A DNA stretch of 64,000 nucleotides from Limonium bicolor. Its lineage: Eukaryota; Streptophyta; Magnoliopsida; Caryophyllales; Plumbaginaceae. Shown here in pieces: positions 24,543 through 38,200 of this stretch (within the stretch, counting starts at the first letter, position 1; the number at the start of each line of letters is the position of its first letter). Under the pieces are notes generated by a model. The model had not been told where the DNA came from. It saw nothing but the letters and a program-made list of their open reading frames with translations, and did no database searches. The translations under genes were made by a program, and so were the position numbers. The stretch spans positions 138,387,296 through 138,451,295 of the forward strand of contig CM041776.1 of NCBI GenBank assembly GCA_023374045.1, read 5' to 3'.

Positions 24543-25888
24543 TGACTGGAAATACCGAGTTTAGGAATACCGAGTTAGGAATTAGAAGCTTAGGGCTGTG
24601 GGCTGAGTGTTAGCATTAGAGATCTGCTAGTTAGGAACCACCGGTGAGTACCGGATACCTACGATACCAGTCCCGCCCACCACAAACCCCATTGAATAAC
24701 TTGGGAAAGGACGTCAGAGAGAAGGGAAGTCCTCTCGTACTCGGGGAAACCCGATCTGGCAGTTGTGAAGCAATCACACAGTAAACAAGACCCGACATAT
24801 GATAGAATCCAAGAAATGGATGTTCCAAAGATGGGTCCCGGATGAACAACGATACCCGCACTCAATAGCGGTTGAATGAGCACTACAACCGTAAGGAGGC
24901 TGCGACTTACAACAGCATGGGGCGACGTGCTTAGCAGTCGCGAGACCTAGCTAGTCAACCAGCAGCAGGAAAGAAGCACTAACTGTGCAACGAAAGGAAA
25001 AAGGAGTAATAACAAACCCGAGACATAAGTCTACGGGATGATAGTACTTGAATAATACCACTAACGGTATGCTAACTGACTAAGGACATAGTCGGAAACG
25101 ATTAACTCCAACTGCAACGCCAAAAGGGTTGCAATACCTGGCCAATATAGCTCAGGCAACTACAAGAACAACCATGAGATGTAGTCCGATAGGACTACAA
25201 GAGTAGTGCCTAAACGAGCTAAGGCTCAATAACCACAATAAATGTGTGGGAACGGGCGAGGAATAGCACTAAACCAAATTAAAGGGAATCTCCAGGGATT
25301 GGAGAAATACCCGGATCTACGACAGCCATGCCCAGATCACTGTGAAGCCACCCAAAGGATCGAGTACCCCGATCATAAATTAATAAGATCAAGGGAAGAG
25401 TCAATAAGACTATCAAATACAAGCGGAAACCACACCAAGATTGGTATAGGATTATCCGAAGACCACCAGTACCACGCACTTGCCACGGCAAGTGCAGTAA
25501 GGACAGAGATACGTAAAGGAACTCTAACACACCACAGGTACATAGTAATGTATCGTGGCTGCAAGGAAGCAATTACGGGATCACAAATCCTGACACTGAA
25601 GGAATAGAACCTTGGAAAGGCCTAACGGCCCGACCACTGTATTTAGAACATACCAGTCTGCGAGAAGCTAGACTTGGTCAAGACCTCAAACATGGCTATG
25701 CCATGAGGAACATCTTTCAACACCGAACCGTTGTTTTCAAACCAAGTTTTCTTTCAAAACCACAAACTTCTTTTAAAACCTGTATATTAAAACCAAACCA
25801 ACGAATTACGGTGAGTTATAAAGTGATACAAGAGGAGTTGACAATAGAATACTTCACCTAGGCGTGTGACGAGCACTACGAGTGTACC
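24543..25888 (+). other. E2 internal region, left part
   Basis: No recognisable coding domain. The longest sense frame (25242-25607, 121 codons) has no known motif and is overlapped by antisense frames of similar length. A perfect 9-bp hairpin, GCACTTGCC / GGCAAGTGC (25476-25495), has a counterpart in E3 at 34384-34403. GTACC at 25884-25888 is the left TSD of E3. Confidence 0.6.
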
Positions 25889-26241
25889 TGTAACCACCCC
25901 CCATCCAACAACAATACATAACAACAATCTGCAGCGGAATACACAACTCATCAAATAACTCAACTCGCTGGTGTTACACGCCGTTAACCACCCACGTGGC
26001 TAACAAGGCTAATACACATACATTGTACCGTCTGATGGGCTAAATTCCCGAGCGACTACACATTACTATCCCTTTCCATTAACAAAACAAACAACGTACA
26101 CCTTTCAACTATACCGAGTATTATAAACTGACGCCGACAACAATTCGGTCTTACTACACCTACTGTATACATACACTTAAATGATTACCCATGTACAGCG
26201 ACTACCCGTCCTACTCTCGAACGGCTTCCAGCACTTCGTAC

Positions 26242-26297
26242 CTGAAATAGGAAAAGAAGAGAAAGGGTGGCCCCCAAGGGGCTCAGCACCTTTGCTG
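26242..26297 (-). promoter_or_regulatory. E3 LTR hairpin pair and AG|GT site
   Basis: In sense: CAGCA...TGCTG (26284-26297), GCCCC...GGGGC (26270-26282), then the strong pyrimidine tract CTTTCTCTTCTTTTCC ending TATTTCAG|GTACG (CAG at 26244-26242). It lies about 353 nt from the LTR end; the copy in the 5' LTR is about 35586-35641. Confidence 0.65.
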
Positions 26298-27690
26298 GTA
26301 TGGTATCCCGCAGCCCACATGCTACCGGGCCACGCACAACTAATTGTCGTCTTAGCATGCGGTTGATTATTTTTAAATCATGCATGCAACTGTAAACACA
26401 CAACACATAATCATTTCGCCTCAACGGGCTCAACAAACGGATAATACATCCTTACTTAATAAGTCACTCAAGGTATTCAATATCCCTAGAGTGTTCCTCC
26501 TCTAATGGAGCTACTTCCTTAACAGACGACACTTACCCTTAAATCGGGTTAACCTTAAACGCCTCTTTTCTCCAACTGGGATTCATATCCATGATCCACA
26601 TACTCCACATTTTACAACATATAACATACACTACATAACAACACTTAACAACACTTTGCACGTTTCCACGTGCACAACATAACACCGCAATAGATATTGC
26701 ATCACAACAAAGATACATAACATAACGGGAATGGTCCTCTTAGGAACCGACCCAAACATTGTTAATACACTGGTGAGCCTAGAGAATGTTGCAGTCTCAT
26801 GATAAGCTCGTTACATAACTCGTTACCGTCTCGTTAAATGAACGGTTAACTTAACACCAGGTGTCTCGGATATAGTGATCCAAGCACACCGAAACAAACA
26901 TAACAATAGTATGCCCCTGTGGCCCGACGTGAGTCAGTAATAGCCTTGGTTAAGCTAAAGGGAAGGTTGGGAACCAAATTGGAAAACAACCATAACATAC
27001 GGAGAGGATCGAACCTGCTATGACAACGACCCCATACTCACACGCGTGGCCGGAACAGACCGGACTCCTCACTCCCCCCGTTAGCACTTGTCAGAAGTTC
27101 ATCATTGAACTTAGTTAAACAATCACACATTGGGTTAAGTCTTGTTAGACACACACAAGGGAAGGGAGAGTCATACATTCACATACAAACATCACACACA
27201 AACATCACATATCCAACTCACGCATAGCCGTGGTTAGAACGTTCCTTAAGTCGGAAACGTTGTTACCGGATACCGTTCTCCTACGTTTACCTAATAGTGG
27301 TTAACTAGCCCTTCAAGCGCATTAGAGGTTACCGGTATCGGCACGTAAACATACAACAACAATAACGACTGTAAACTCGTTTCATGATTTATCTTATAAT
27401 GTGGCAAACATACAGAAAACACATTGGCATACAAGCCGGTGTAATCCGGTAGGACACAGGTTGCAAGAAAACCATACCTTGGTCCTTGCCTTGATTGATT
27501 TCCACCTTGAGAGAATCCTAAACACATTAGTAACGTCGGTTAATTATTTATTTAACTCAAACTTGTTAAGTATTTAACATGATTGTATGACATGTTTTAA
27601 TGCCTATTCTACCCTAGGTACCTTCATTATACACCCTAGGGTTAACTATATAAGTCACATTCTTTTTTTTTTTTTTTTTTACAAGTTAAG

Positions 27691-28022
27691 GTCCGACCGA
27701 CCTTGCCGACCGGACTTGTCCAAGTCCGGTCGATTCCAGAACATATTTCCGACAAAATTTTCTACTCCGACCGACCTTGTAAGTCCGGTCGCATGCTCGG
27801 TCTATTCCCGAGAGTTTCTACCCTTTGGAAATTTAGCCCGACCGGACTTGCCAAGTCCGGTCCTATGTCCGGTCGACTCCAGAAACTCAGTCCGTACACA
27901 AATTACAAGCCGACCGACCTTGCAAGTCCGGTCCCCAAGGTCGGTCCATTCAGAAGCTAATTCTCGCAGGGTAAACTGGGCCCGACCGAACTTGCAAGTC
28001 CGGTCGCAAGTCCGGTCTGCCC
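27691..28022. repeat. CCGACCGACC / GGTCGG hairpin array, E3 3' LTR
   Basis: Five to six blocks of CCGACCGACCTTG and CAAGTCCGGTCG sequence that pair with each other, about 70 bp apart. In sense a long A-tract follows. The 5' LTR copy is 37038-37372. Many units contain ACCGAC, the plant DRE/CRT core. The long open frame over it (27587-28075) is produced by the repeats. Confidence 0.75.
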
Positions 28023-30425
28023 CAAATCTTTGTTTTTTTTACATTCAACTCCAAACTTCACCCCATATAACCTAGTACTCCCTAACCTCATTTGGGCACT
28101 TTAAACACACTTTAAGACATCCTTAAAAACACTCATGAAACTCATTATCTAATTCCTTAAGCCTTTACCCATTTCTTCACAAATTCCTAACAAGATTCTT
28201 AGCACTTGGAATGTTTCCTCCTTAAGATTTCCAAGTGGTATTTCACCAATATGACCACTATACCAAGGTGTTTCCTCTACACCTTAACATCATCTCTCAA
28301 CTTCTTTTCTTACTAACTAATTCCTTTTTCACATCTTACCTAAACATCACTTCTTCCTTGTACATCAACATTCCTAAACCTTAAACAAACTTCTCCAAGA
28401 CTTAAATACATTCTCACAAACACACATTGAATTTCCTAGAACTTCCAAGATAATACCTAAATCCTTGTATCACTCTAAATCACCTTAGTACATGTTTTCT
28501 TCCCTAGTAAAACATTGTTCACCTTTAACACTTCCTAGTTCACCAAAACTCATTTAAAACACCTAGAACTCCTTATACATTTTCCAAATTTTGCCATAGC
28601 TTCTCTTGTATATCCTCACATCCAACACTTAGGTTTTTACCTTATTTCATTCAAGAACACCTAAAATTCATCAAACACATTTTATACACAAACTTCACAC
28701 ATTTAGCACTACATCACAATATAGTGCATAAGCTTAAATTGCTTGGCACTTAGGCCCTTAAATAACGTGGCTCTTAGGCCCTTAAATTGCATAAACCTTA
28801 AACACTGAATTTCCCACATATGTAATGCCTTTGACCTGCAAATACACCCAACATACATATGCCCTTAATAAACTTCTTGAGAGCATTTCTCTAGGTCATT
28901 CACCATTGGCTCCTTAGGTATTTTATTAAGCAAATCAAGCTCATTTTCCTAAGGAATTTAAACTACATTGAGATAGCTTGTTTACCTTTTTTCCTCACAA
29001 ACTTCTTTCTTGTTTCCTTGTAAAACCGGTGGGGTGTTTGGTTGTTTGTCAACTTCTAAACAATGTACAAATAATAGAATGAGTATTCAAGCATTATGCT
29101 TCATCTCATTGTAAACCCTAGTTACACATATTGTTTTAACACATTAAGGTAATTGTTTTACCTTTGAATTGGAAGAGAACTTGAATAAGTATCAAGAGAG
29201 GACTCCTCCTAGCCCTTGGAAGATTCAAATGAAGCTAAAACAAGCAAGGTGAAAACACCATTGTGAGGTGAATTTTTGGACATCATATAAACATGGAGGA
29301 AACATGGATTTTCTTTGAGTTTCCTTACCTTGAAGCAAAGGAGAACAATAATATGTGAAAAGGTGAGCTCAAGCCTTCAATGGTGAATCTTCATGGCACC
29401 AAAATGGAGTTCTTGAAGATTTGAAAAGAGAGAAGTGTAGAGCTTGACCTAACTAAGACAAATATGGTCTTGGAATTTGATTTGGTGCATGGAGCTAGAA
29501 GTTACAAGCATTCAAAGATGGAGAATGGTATATGGCTGTAGCAAAACGAGATGGAGAAGGGAGGATGAGGTTGGAGACGGTGGGAACCAAGAAGAAAAGA
29601 AGAGAAAGTGAGGAGAGAGGTTTAGTTTGGAGATATTTATGTTATAAGGCATAAAGTAACTTTTCACTTTATTCTTTCTTCTTTTCTTTATTTGCTAGCC
29701 AAGTGTGATGACTCACACACTAAAAACCGTGCCCCCTTAAATATATAAGATACTTATGGTCTTTGTTGACCATTTAACTAATTAAAGTTGACTTAAGTCA
29801 AAACTAGCACTATTTGGGCACTATTCAAAACTAAGGCACATAGAAGTGAAATTTTTGATTTCCCATTGATATAGACTTCCAAATGTGATACTATATAGTA
29901 CACATGTTAATTAAAGAGTAATGATGGGCATTTAGCCATTCAAAACTCATTTACAAGACAATTTTTCAAAAACGTGCTTTAAGACTCCTTAAAGCACATT
30001 TTGTGTTTTAACTTGTTTCAAGCTTTGTTTTCTTTAGTAATTGATTTAATATGTTCATTAACATATAAATAAGGTATAGGTATGACCATTAGGTCTTATA
30101 AAAATTTATCCCAAGCTTAGAGCACATTTTGCTCTTATGACTTTAAGGTATTTTCTTGTGTTTATTTGGTTTCATTGTCTACCAAAGTTTCCTAAGGACT
30201 TAATTTGCCTTATTAAATCATAATTGAATATTATTAAGTCTTGGTAGGCTCTTTGGGTCCTAACCAAGTCACTCATAGCTTAGAGCATGTTTTTGCTCAA
30301 ACTGTATCGTGCTTTATTGCATTTACTATGGTTTAAATTGTTCACTGATGTTTCTAAGGCACTTTTTAGCCTTTACATACCATAGTTTAATATTTAAACC
30401 ACATATCAAGGTTTGGGGTATTTCA

Positions 30426-30462
30426 ATCTACCCCCCTTAAAAGAACTTCGTCCTCGAAGTTC
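30426..30462 (-). promoter_or_regulatory. E3 polypurine tract with adjoining hairpin
   Basis: In sense a perfect 8-bp stem, GAACTTCG / CGAAGTTC (30443-30462), is followed by TTTTAAGGGGGGTAGAT and the LTR start. Confidence 0.9.
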
Positions 30463-30542
30463 ACACTTCCCACACATCATTAGATTAGAACACAGGAATC
30501 ACTTGGAAATAAACTTCCATAACCAAACACACTTTACATCAC

Positions 30543-30755
30543 AACCTCGGACTTAATGGTCCGGGTAACACATTCACATCCATACATAACATAAACATAT
30601 TCACAAGATAACCTCGGACTCAATGGTCCGGGTATCTTAACAACATTTACACATACATAACAACCCCTTTGACTCACTGGTCTTGGGTAACATAACAACA
30701 TTTAGACACATAGGTCTAGTAACACAACACATTTAGACTCATAGGTCTTGATAGC
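30543..30755. repeat. Degenerate tandem repeats near the 3' end of E3
   Basis: AACCTCGGACTTAATGGTCC at 30543, a near copy about 65 bp later, then weaker copies built on GACTCACTGGTCTTGG and GACTCATAGGTCTTG. Each unit is a small GGAC...GTCC inverted repeat. E1 has comparable GGGATCAAGTCCCG units at the same relative place. Confidence 0.5.
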
Positions 30756-31141
30756 ATACACTTTAGGAGATCAAAGTCAAAATAACATTTATCACACATA
30801 CCAAACACTGTCATAGCATGTATTGCAATCGAAAATATCTTTGGTATACACTGTGATCCCGCAGAACCCGGTCGCGATGGACACCTTCCGTCCCCGTGTC
30901 CTTGGGAGATCAAAACAATCATTTAAGTTTAAAATTCCTTGTGAGGTTAAGTAAGAGAACTTTAATTATGTAAAGTATCTATCAACGTTTTATAAATACC
31001 AATTGAAAATCCTTTTGAAAACACACACAACTCCAAGTCCAACTTAAGCTCTTGCTTCTTTTATTAGCGTGGTTATTTGTGACCACTTATAGGGAGCTTC
31101 AAGAATCATCCAACCCTGATGTGATCAGCATCAGTGTAGAA

Positions 31142-31213
31142 CTATCCTTCCACTCCAATTTGTGTTCGGCTTCCCTTGATCACATGCAAATCAAGTTCCA
31201 CTTCCCACTTCAT
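31142..31213 (-). CDS. Conserved 23-codon micro-ORF (E3 copy)
   Basis: ATG at 31213-31211 to TAG at 31144-31142 on the sense strand. The 23-residue product begins MKWEVELD and ends TQIGVEG. It lies about 0.7 kb before the LTR, in the longest block shared by E1, E2 and E3. Function unknown. An antisense frame (31052-31270) is also open here, so the coding direction is not settled. Confidence 0.4.
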   Translation of the reverse strand: MKWEVELDLHVIKGSRTQIGVEG

Positions 31214-31710
31214 TTTCAAGCATCAAATAAATCACTCATTTCCAATTTTCTATCTTTTAAATCATTCTAGTCTGATCATAACATCTCCAAGGGATAGAAC
31301 TTCGTCTATCAATTATTTCCATTCACTTTAATGTTGTTACCTAGGGAATCTTATTCTCACTAGGTTCTATGTCGGTTTCATACCCTTTCATGCATCACTA
31401 TATAGTATATATATATACACATATTTTTAACATACAACACCTGGTTTTACATTTATACACTGTCGGGGCTTTTGTTCCCCGGGAGTTTCTCTACTCCCAT
31501 ACTTGTACTATCACACACAATTGTTACACACAAACACATTATCACAATGGTATTCGCATCTTCTGTGCGCAATTACCACAATTAAAATGAATGAATGTGT
31601 ATGTTTACGTAACACACACCAATCATCAAAACAATAATTTTGTGCTATGCACAATATAAGTCACATACACTACGTACACTTGACGGTAATACACACTAAG
31701 TGGTTTTGCG

Positions 31711-31747
31711 CTCTACCCCCCTTAAAAGGGATTACGCCCACGTAATC
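31711..31747 (-). promoter_or_regulatory. Internal hairpin plus PPT-like tract of E3
   Basis: Sense GATTACG-TGGG-CGTAATC hairpin (31730-31747) followed by CCTTTTAAGGGGGGTAGAG, 1.3 kb inside the element. Confidence 0.65.
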
Positions 31748-34700
31748 AATCACTAAACATTGGCTTAAAATGTTCTGCCGTCGTGAAGTTTTAACTTCCA
31801 CGCGGTCTATTACACAATGGATTTTGATTAGAGGATCTTAACCATATTGGCGGTTTAGTTCCTAAACCAAGAATTCTCATTGGAGTTTGTTTAAACTCTT
31901 AGTTGGTTTCGATTCTGGCCTGTTAGCCTTCTAGGCGTTAATAATTAGCCATTCATTCATGTTCACCATGTACATTCAACACTTGAATCACTGGCTCACT
32001 AGTTTCTGCTGCGAAACTAATAACTGTAGAGCTTAATTGCTCCCTTTTGTTATTCTTACTGTATTGTACATCCCCAATTGTCACCTTCGTCTTGGTAACA
32101 ATGGTTTCTCAACCGACGCGTGGTATCTCTTACCGTTAGCGAATTTGGTGAGTTATACACTTTCTATCCACTTCCATAAGAATTTACTGTGTATACAACT
32201 ATGTATTTCACAATGATTGACTTGTTCCCTTCCGACTTACTGTCGGTTGAGATTGAGCTACTACCTGTGTGTAGTGCTCTCTCAGCTATTTCTAACATTT
32301 GGGGTAATTCCATACCGGTTTTGGTAGTTAGTGCTACTGTAGTCACTTACTGTATCATGCCTCCACATTTGGTTTTGTACAAGTACTCTTTTATTGGTGC
32401 GGCCTTGCATTTCCTATGCATCGGCCATTATAACATTATTCCCCCACAATTAACATGTTTCCAATTCCTAGCTATCCCACTCGATCATTACTGCGCAAGT
32501 GCAATACCAAAACACTCAGTCATACAGAGTGCAGAGGCGTAAACTCTTGACAGTAAATCCCTTATGCGATTCGTCATGGAATTCACACTGAGCTTCCTTA
32601 TCACATAGTACGACCATTGGCTTATTGCCCAGTCTGTGTATCATCACTTGCTTGCATGTCCATTGAGTTTAACTCATAACCGGTCTTATCTGCCACATCA
32701 TTTATACAACGGTCGCTTACGCGCACCGTACTTATTGTATAACACTAACTTACATCGTATTTACTGTCACATTAACTTCCACATCCATACTTATATTATG
32801 GTTCGTCATTCATCTGGATGACTACCGAATGCTCCATGAGCATCGATCATTCGAGTCACAAGCCGGCATTATTCAGCTCGGTGCTTCACTTTATACACAC
32901 ATACTACTAAGCTAACTGCTCACTTTTAATAACATCGTCCATCCTTAACATTTCTTGAACTTGATTCACTAACTACCGCTTCTGCGGTCTCACAATATCG
33001 AGGTATCCCACTCTTAATGCAGTGGTTCGTTTACCACTCTATTCACTTATATAACATAAACTTCTACAATCAATCTAATTTTCATAACACATTTTATTTG
33101 TGGCTTATAAACCTTACTGCCTTGAGCTGCGCTCATTGTAGGCTGTCCACACATATGTACTTCTCTGTACAACATTACATGGTTTGGATATTATATTGAG
33201 CTCCATGACAAGGTCGTTGCATTCCGTTTCCTTTCATGGGATGCCCCTTAGGATTGTCAGTCCGTCTCCTGACAACTTATGTCTAAACTGGGTGTTAATT
33301 TCAACCCTTGTGTTTTTGTCATGTCATTTCGTGCAACAATTGTTGATGCGAACACCTTCAAGGATTGCTCCTGGGTGTTGTTAAGTTATGCCTTTACATC
33401 AGGTTCGCACATATTGGTATTCCGTTAGCCATGCCGTTTGCGTCTTAACTGGCTTATTATCTCCTCCTGTGAAGATCAGCATTTCCTGGTAGTGTAGGTA
33501 CCCATTCCGGGAGTTCCATCCCGTTCATTGCACATTAATGTGTCCACATTAGGCATCTGCCTTGCCATGCACAGGCTGGGTCTCGTTCCAGCTATCATGT
33601 TTATCCCTAAGGATCCTTAAGACATATGTGATGTCTTTACATAACAGTTTGTGCCCTTCGCACTTCCTAACTCTTAAACATTTCCTTGAGAGGAATTCAC
33701 TGATCCTTTAGTCTAGTTATCTCAACTGAGTTCCTTAACTTCAACCATTCCTTGTAATCTCTAGCTCTTGTTTGATTTATACTGCTGACCGTAGACGGAG
33801 TCGACTACTTCCCGTGTTTCGGACTCCACTCGTATACATATGTGGGGTACCATACTGATACATTGCTACTTACCCAACTAACCCATAAGTAGGTCTGCCA
33901 GGCCCACAAGCTCCTATCGGAGTGCGGTCGTCCCACAATTCTGTTGGTACACTCGTAGTGTCCGTCACACGCCTAGGTGAAGCATTCTGTTGTCAACTCC
34001 CTTATATGTCCCGTGACAATATTCATTCCGTGCTTCCCGAACTTAATCGAGGGAAAGTTTATCCATTGTTGAATTCTTATCAACTGCCCTTGGTTTTACT
34101 GGTTTGGTTTAGAAGAAGGTTAGAAAGAAGTATTGGTTTGAAAGAAAATCTGGTTTTGAAAAGAGAAGGGTTTGAATAAATCTGGGTTGAAAGAAAATTT
34201 TCATGGTTTCACAACATCTTCTTACCTTAACCAAGTCTAGCTTCTTGCTGACTGGTGTACTTCCAATTACAGGGGTTAGGCTAACAGGCCCTTCCACTGT
34301 TATGACGATCACATTTAACTTTATGGTACTTTACCAAATACTTTGTAGTGGTTATAACTTTCCCGAACAGCCCTGTTATAGCAGCACTTGCTATGGCAAG
34401 TGCGCCATGCTAACTGGCTATCGGTTTAACACATACCAGTTGTGGTATTGTTTTTACCCATATTGTCATCAGTGGCCTTGTTGGCCCTCACTGATCTTAC
34501 TGCCTTGACAATAACTCTTCTAGGTGACTTCTCACTGTCTTCACATGACGATCATCAACTAGGGTGTTTCCCATTCTGGGAGACCCCTTTTTCTTTTGTA
34601 TTGTTTCGTCTTCATAGCCCGTTCCACGTATTTGTCGTGGTTACTGAGACTTGTCTCTTGTTTGGGCACTACGTTGTAGTTCCTTTGTCGGTTGGTATAC

Positions 34701-35204
34701 CGTTGGTGTATCATTTATCAACTGTGGTCCCGTAGACACTTGTCTCGGGTTCCATTAATCCACTTCCTGCCTGTTGCACGGTCGGTGCGTTGCAAGCTGG
34801 TTACTCTCGACTGCTTTGCATGTCGACCCAGGTTGCCGGAAATTCTATTCTCTTATACACAAAATCCTTCATTCTTCGCTATTAAATGTGGTTAACATTG
34901 TTCAGATGGAGACCGTCTCCGGGATTCCCAGTTTTCGGAATCTACCATATGACAGGTTCTCCGTACTCACAGAAATACTAATTAACATCTAGATCGGGTT
35001 TTCCCGAGTAAGAGAGGACTTTCATCTCTCTGGCGTTCTTTACCAAGTTATAAAACAGGGATTGTGGAGGGTGGGATGGATATTGTAGGTTTCCAGTATT
35101 CACTGGTAGTTCCTATCTAGCGTATCTCTCACGCTATCACTCAACCCTTAACCCAAAGTACTTAAATCCTAACTCATTACTTCCTAAGCTCGGTAATTCA
35201 GTCA
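31748..35204 (-). other. E3 internal region, main part
   Basis: No recognisable domain. It shares blocks with E2: 32461-32560 (with 41960-42062), 33831-33937 (with 39804-39896) and the hairpin at 34384-34403. The many short open frames on both strands (for example 32189-32542, 34442-34735) fit chance in T-rich DNA. Confidence 0.6.
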
Positions 35205-35231
35205 TCAAAGCGATACTTCGCTCTGATACCA
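35205..35231 (-). promoter_or_regulatory. E3 primer-binding site (iMet) within a hairpin
   Basis: Minus strand TGGTATCAGAGC (35231-35220), 5 nt from the LTR. The stem TCAGAGCG / CGCTTTGA (35205-35226) keeps pairing through one G-U. Confidence 0.92.
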
Positions 35232-35236
35232 CTTTT

Positions 35237-38200
35237 TGTAACACCCCATCCAACAACACATAACAACAATCTGCAGCGGAATACACAACTCATCAAATAA
35301 CTCAACTCGCTGGTGTTACACGCTGTTAACCACCCACGTGGCTAACAAGGCTAATACACATACATTGTACCGGTCTGATGGGCTAAATTCCCGAGCGACT
35401 ACACATTACTATCCCTTTCCATTAACAACAACAACAACGTACACCTTTCAACTATACCGAGTATTTATAAACTGACGCCGACAACAATTTCGGTCTTACT
35501 ACACCTACTGTATACATACACTTAAATGATTACCCATGTACAGCGACTACCGTCCTACTCTCGAACGGCTTCCAGCACTTCGTACCTGAAATAGGAAAAG
35601 AAGAGAAAGGGTGGCCCCCAAGGGGCTCAGCACCTTTGCTGGTATGGTAATCCCGCAGCCCACATGCTACCGGGCCACGCACAACTAATTGTCGTCTTAG
35701 CATGCGGTTGATTATTTTTAAATCATGCATGCAACTGTAAACACACAACACATAATCATTTCGCCTCAACGGGCTCAACAAACGGATAATACATCCTTAC
35801 TTAATAAGTCACTCAAGGTATTCAATATCCCTAGAGTGTTCCTCCTCTAATGGAGCTACTTCCTTAACAGACGACACTTACCCTTAAATCGGGTTAACCT
35901 TAAACGCCTCTTTTCTCCAACTGGGATTCATATCCATGATCCACATACTCCACATTTTACAACATATAACATACACTACATAACAACACTTAACAACACT
36001 TTGCACGTTTCCACGTGCACAACATAACACCGCAATAGATATTGCATCACAACAAAGATACATAACATAACGGGAATGGTCCTCTTAGGAACCGACCCAA
36101 ACATTGTTAATACACTGGTGAGCCTAGAGAATGTTGTCAGTCTCATGATAAGCTCGTTACATAACTCGTTACCGTCTCGTTAAATGAACGGTTAACTTAA
36201 CACAAGGTGTCTCGGATATAGTGATCCAAGCACACCGAAACAAACATAACAATAGTATGCCCCTGTGGCCCGACGTGAGTCAGTAATAGCCTTGGTTAAG
36301 CTAAAGGGAAGGTTGGGAACCAAATTGGAAAACAACCATAACATACGGAGAGGATCGAACCTGCTATGACAACGACCCCCATACTCACACGCGTGGCCGG
36401 AACAGACCGGACTCCTCACTCCCCCCGTTAGCACTTGTCAGAAGTTCATCATTGAACTTAGTTAAACAATCACACATTGGGTTAAGTCTTGTTAGACACA
36501 CACAAGGGAAGGGAGAGTCATACATTCACATACAACATCACACACAAACATCACATATCCAACTCACGCATAGCCGTGGTTAGAACGTTCCTTAAGTCGG
36601 AAACGTTGTTACCGGATACCGTTCTCCTACGTTTACCTAATAGTGGTTAACTAGCCCTTCAAGCGCATTCGAGGTTACCGGTATCGGCACGTAAACATAC
36701 AACAACAATAACGACTGTAAACTCGTTTCATGATTTATCTTATAATGTGGCAAACATACAGAAAACACATTGGCATACAAGCCGGTGTAATCCGGTAGGA
36801 CACAGGTTGCAAGAAAACCATACCTTGGTCCTTGCCTTGATTGATTTCCACCTTGAGAGAATCCTAAACACATTAGTAACGTCGGTTAATTATTTATTTA
36901 ACTCAAACTTGTTAAGTATTTAACATGATTGTATGACATGTTTTAATGCCTATTCTACCCTAGGTTACCTTCATTATACACCCTAGGGTTAACTATATAA
37001 GTCACATTCTTTTCTGTTTTTTTTTTTACAAGTTAAGGTCCGACCGACCTTGCCGACCGGACTTGTCCAAGTCCGGTCGATTCCAGAACATATTTCCGAC
37101 AAAATTTTCTACTCCGACTGACCTTGTAAGTCCGGTCGCATGCTCAGTCTATTCCCGAGAGTTTCTACCCTTTGGAAATTTAGCCCGACCGGACTTGCCA
37201 AGTCCGGTCCTATGTCCGGTCGACTCCAGAAACTCAGTCCGTACACAAATTACAAGCCCGACCGACCTTGCAAGTCCGGTCCCCAAGGTCGGTCCATTCC
37301 AGAAGCTAATTCTCGCAGGGTAAACTGGGCCCGACCGAACTTGCAAGTCCGGTCGCAAGTCCGGTCTGCCCCAAATCTTTGTTTTCCTTTTTACATTCAA
37401 CTCCAAACTTCACCCCATATAACCTAGTACTCCCTAACCTCATTTGGGCACTTTAAACACACTTTAAGACATCCTTAAACACTCATGAAACTCATTATCT
37501 AATTCCTTAAGCCTTTACCCATTTCTTCACAAAATTCCTTACAAGATTCTTAGCACTTGGAATGTTTCCTCCTTAAGATTTCCAAGTGGTATTTCACCAA
37601 TATTGACCACTATACCAAGGTGTTTCCTCTACACCTTAACATCATCTCTCAACTTCTTTTCTTACTAACTAAATCTCCTTTTTCACATCTTACCTAAACA
37701 TCACTTCTTCCTTGTACATCAACATTCCTAAACCTTAAACAAACTTCTCCAAGACTTAAATACATTCTCACAAACACACATTGAATTTCCTAGAACTTCC
37801 AAGATAATACCTAAATCCTTGTATCACTCTAAATCACCTTAGTACATGTTTTCTTCCCTAGTAAAACATTTGTTCACCTTTAACACTTCCTAGTTCACCA
37901 AAACTCATTTAAAACACCTAGAACTCCTTATACATTTTCCAAATTTTGCCATAGCTTCTCTTGTATATCCTCACATCCAAACACTTAGGTTTTTACCTTA
38001 TTTCATTCAAGAACACCTAAAATTCATCAAACACATTTTATACACAAACTTCTCACATTTAGCACTACATCACAATATAGTGCATAAGCTTAAATTGCTT
38101 GGCACTTAGGCCCTTAAATAACGTGGCTCTTAGGCCCTTAAATTGCATAAACCTTAAACACTGAATTTCCCACATATGTAATGCCTTTGACCTGCAAATA

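Larger units (their letters stand above)
25889..30425 (-). repeat. E3 3' LTR
   Basis: Ends TGTAACCACC...GGGGTATTTCA on the plus strand. Terminal hairpin at 25983-26004 (GTTAGCCAC / GTGGTTAAC in sense, one G-U pair, loop GTGG), 94 nt from the end. Positions 28100-29700 are T/C-rich without credible genes. A TATA-like stretch read on the minus strand near 29640-29655 is followed by a CT-rich tract, the likely promoter area. Confidence 0.9.

Noticed and set aside
24511..24545. tRNA gene near TGGTATCAGAGC
   Set aside because: It is a primer-binding site complementary to initiator tRNA, 5 nt after an LTR; no cloverleaf is present. The same holds at 5302 and 35220.
27587..28075. 162-codon frame with repeated PTDLASP-like words
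   Set aside because: It is the translation of the CCGACC hairpin array; all three frames are open because the repeat lacks stop codons.
31052..31270. Antisense gene over the conserved micro-ORF block
   Set aside because: Its frame is open in E1 and E3 but holds a stop in E2, and differences between copies show no third-position bias; kept only as an alternative to the sense micro-ORF.
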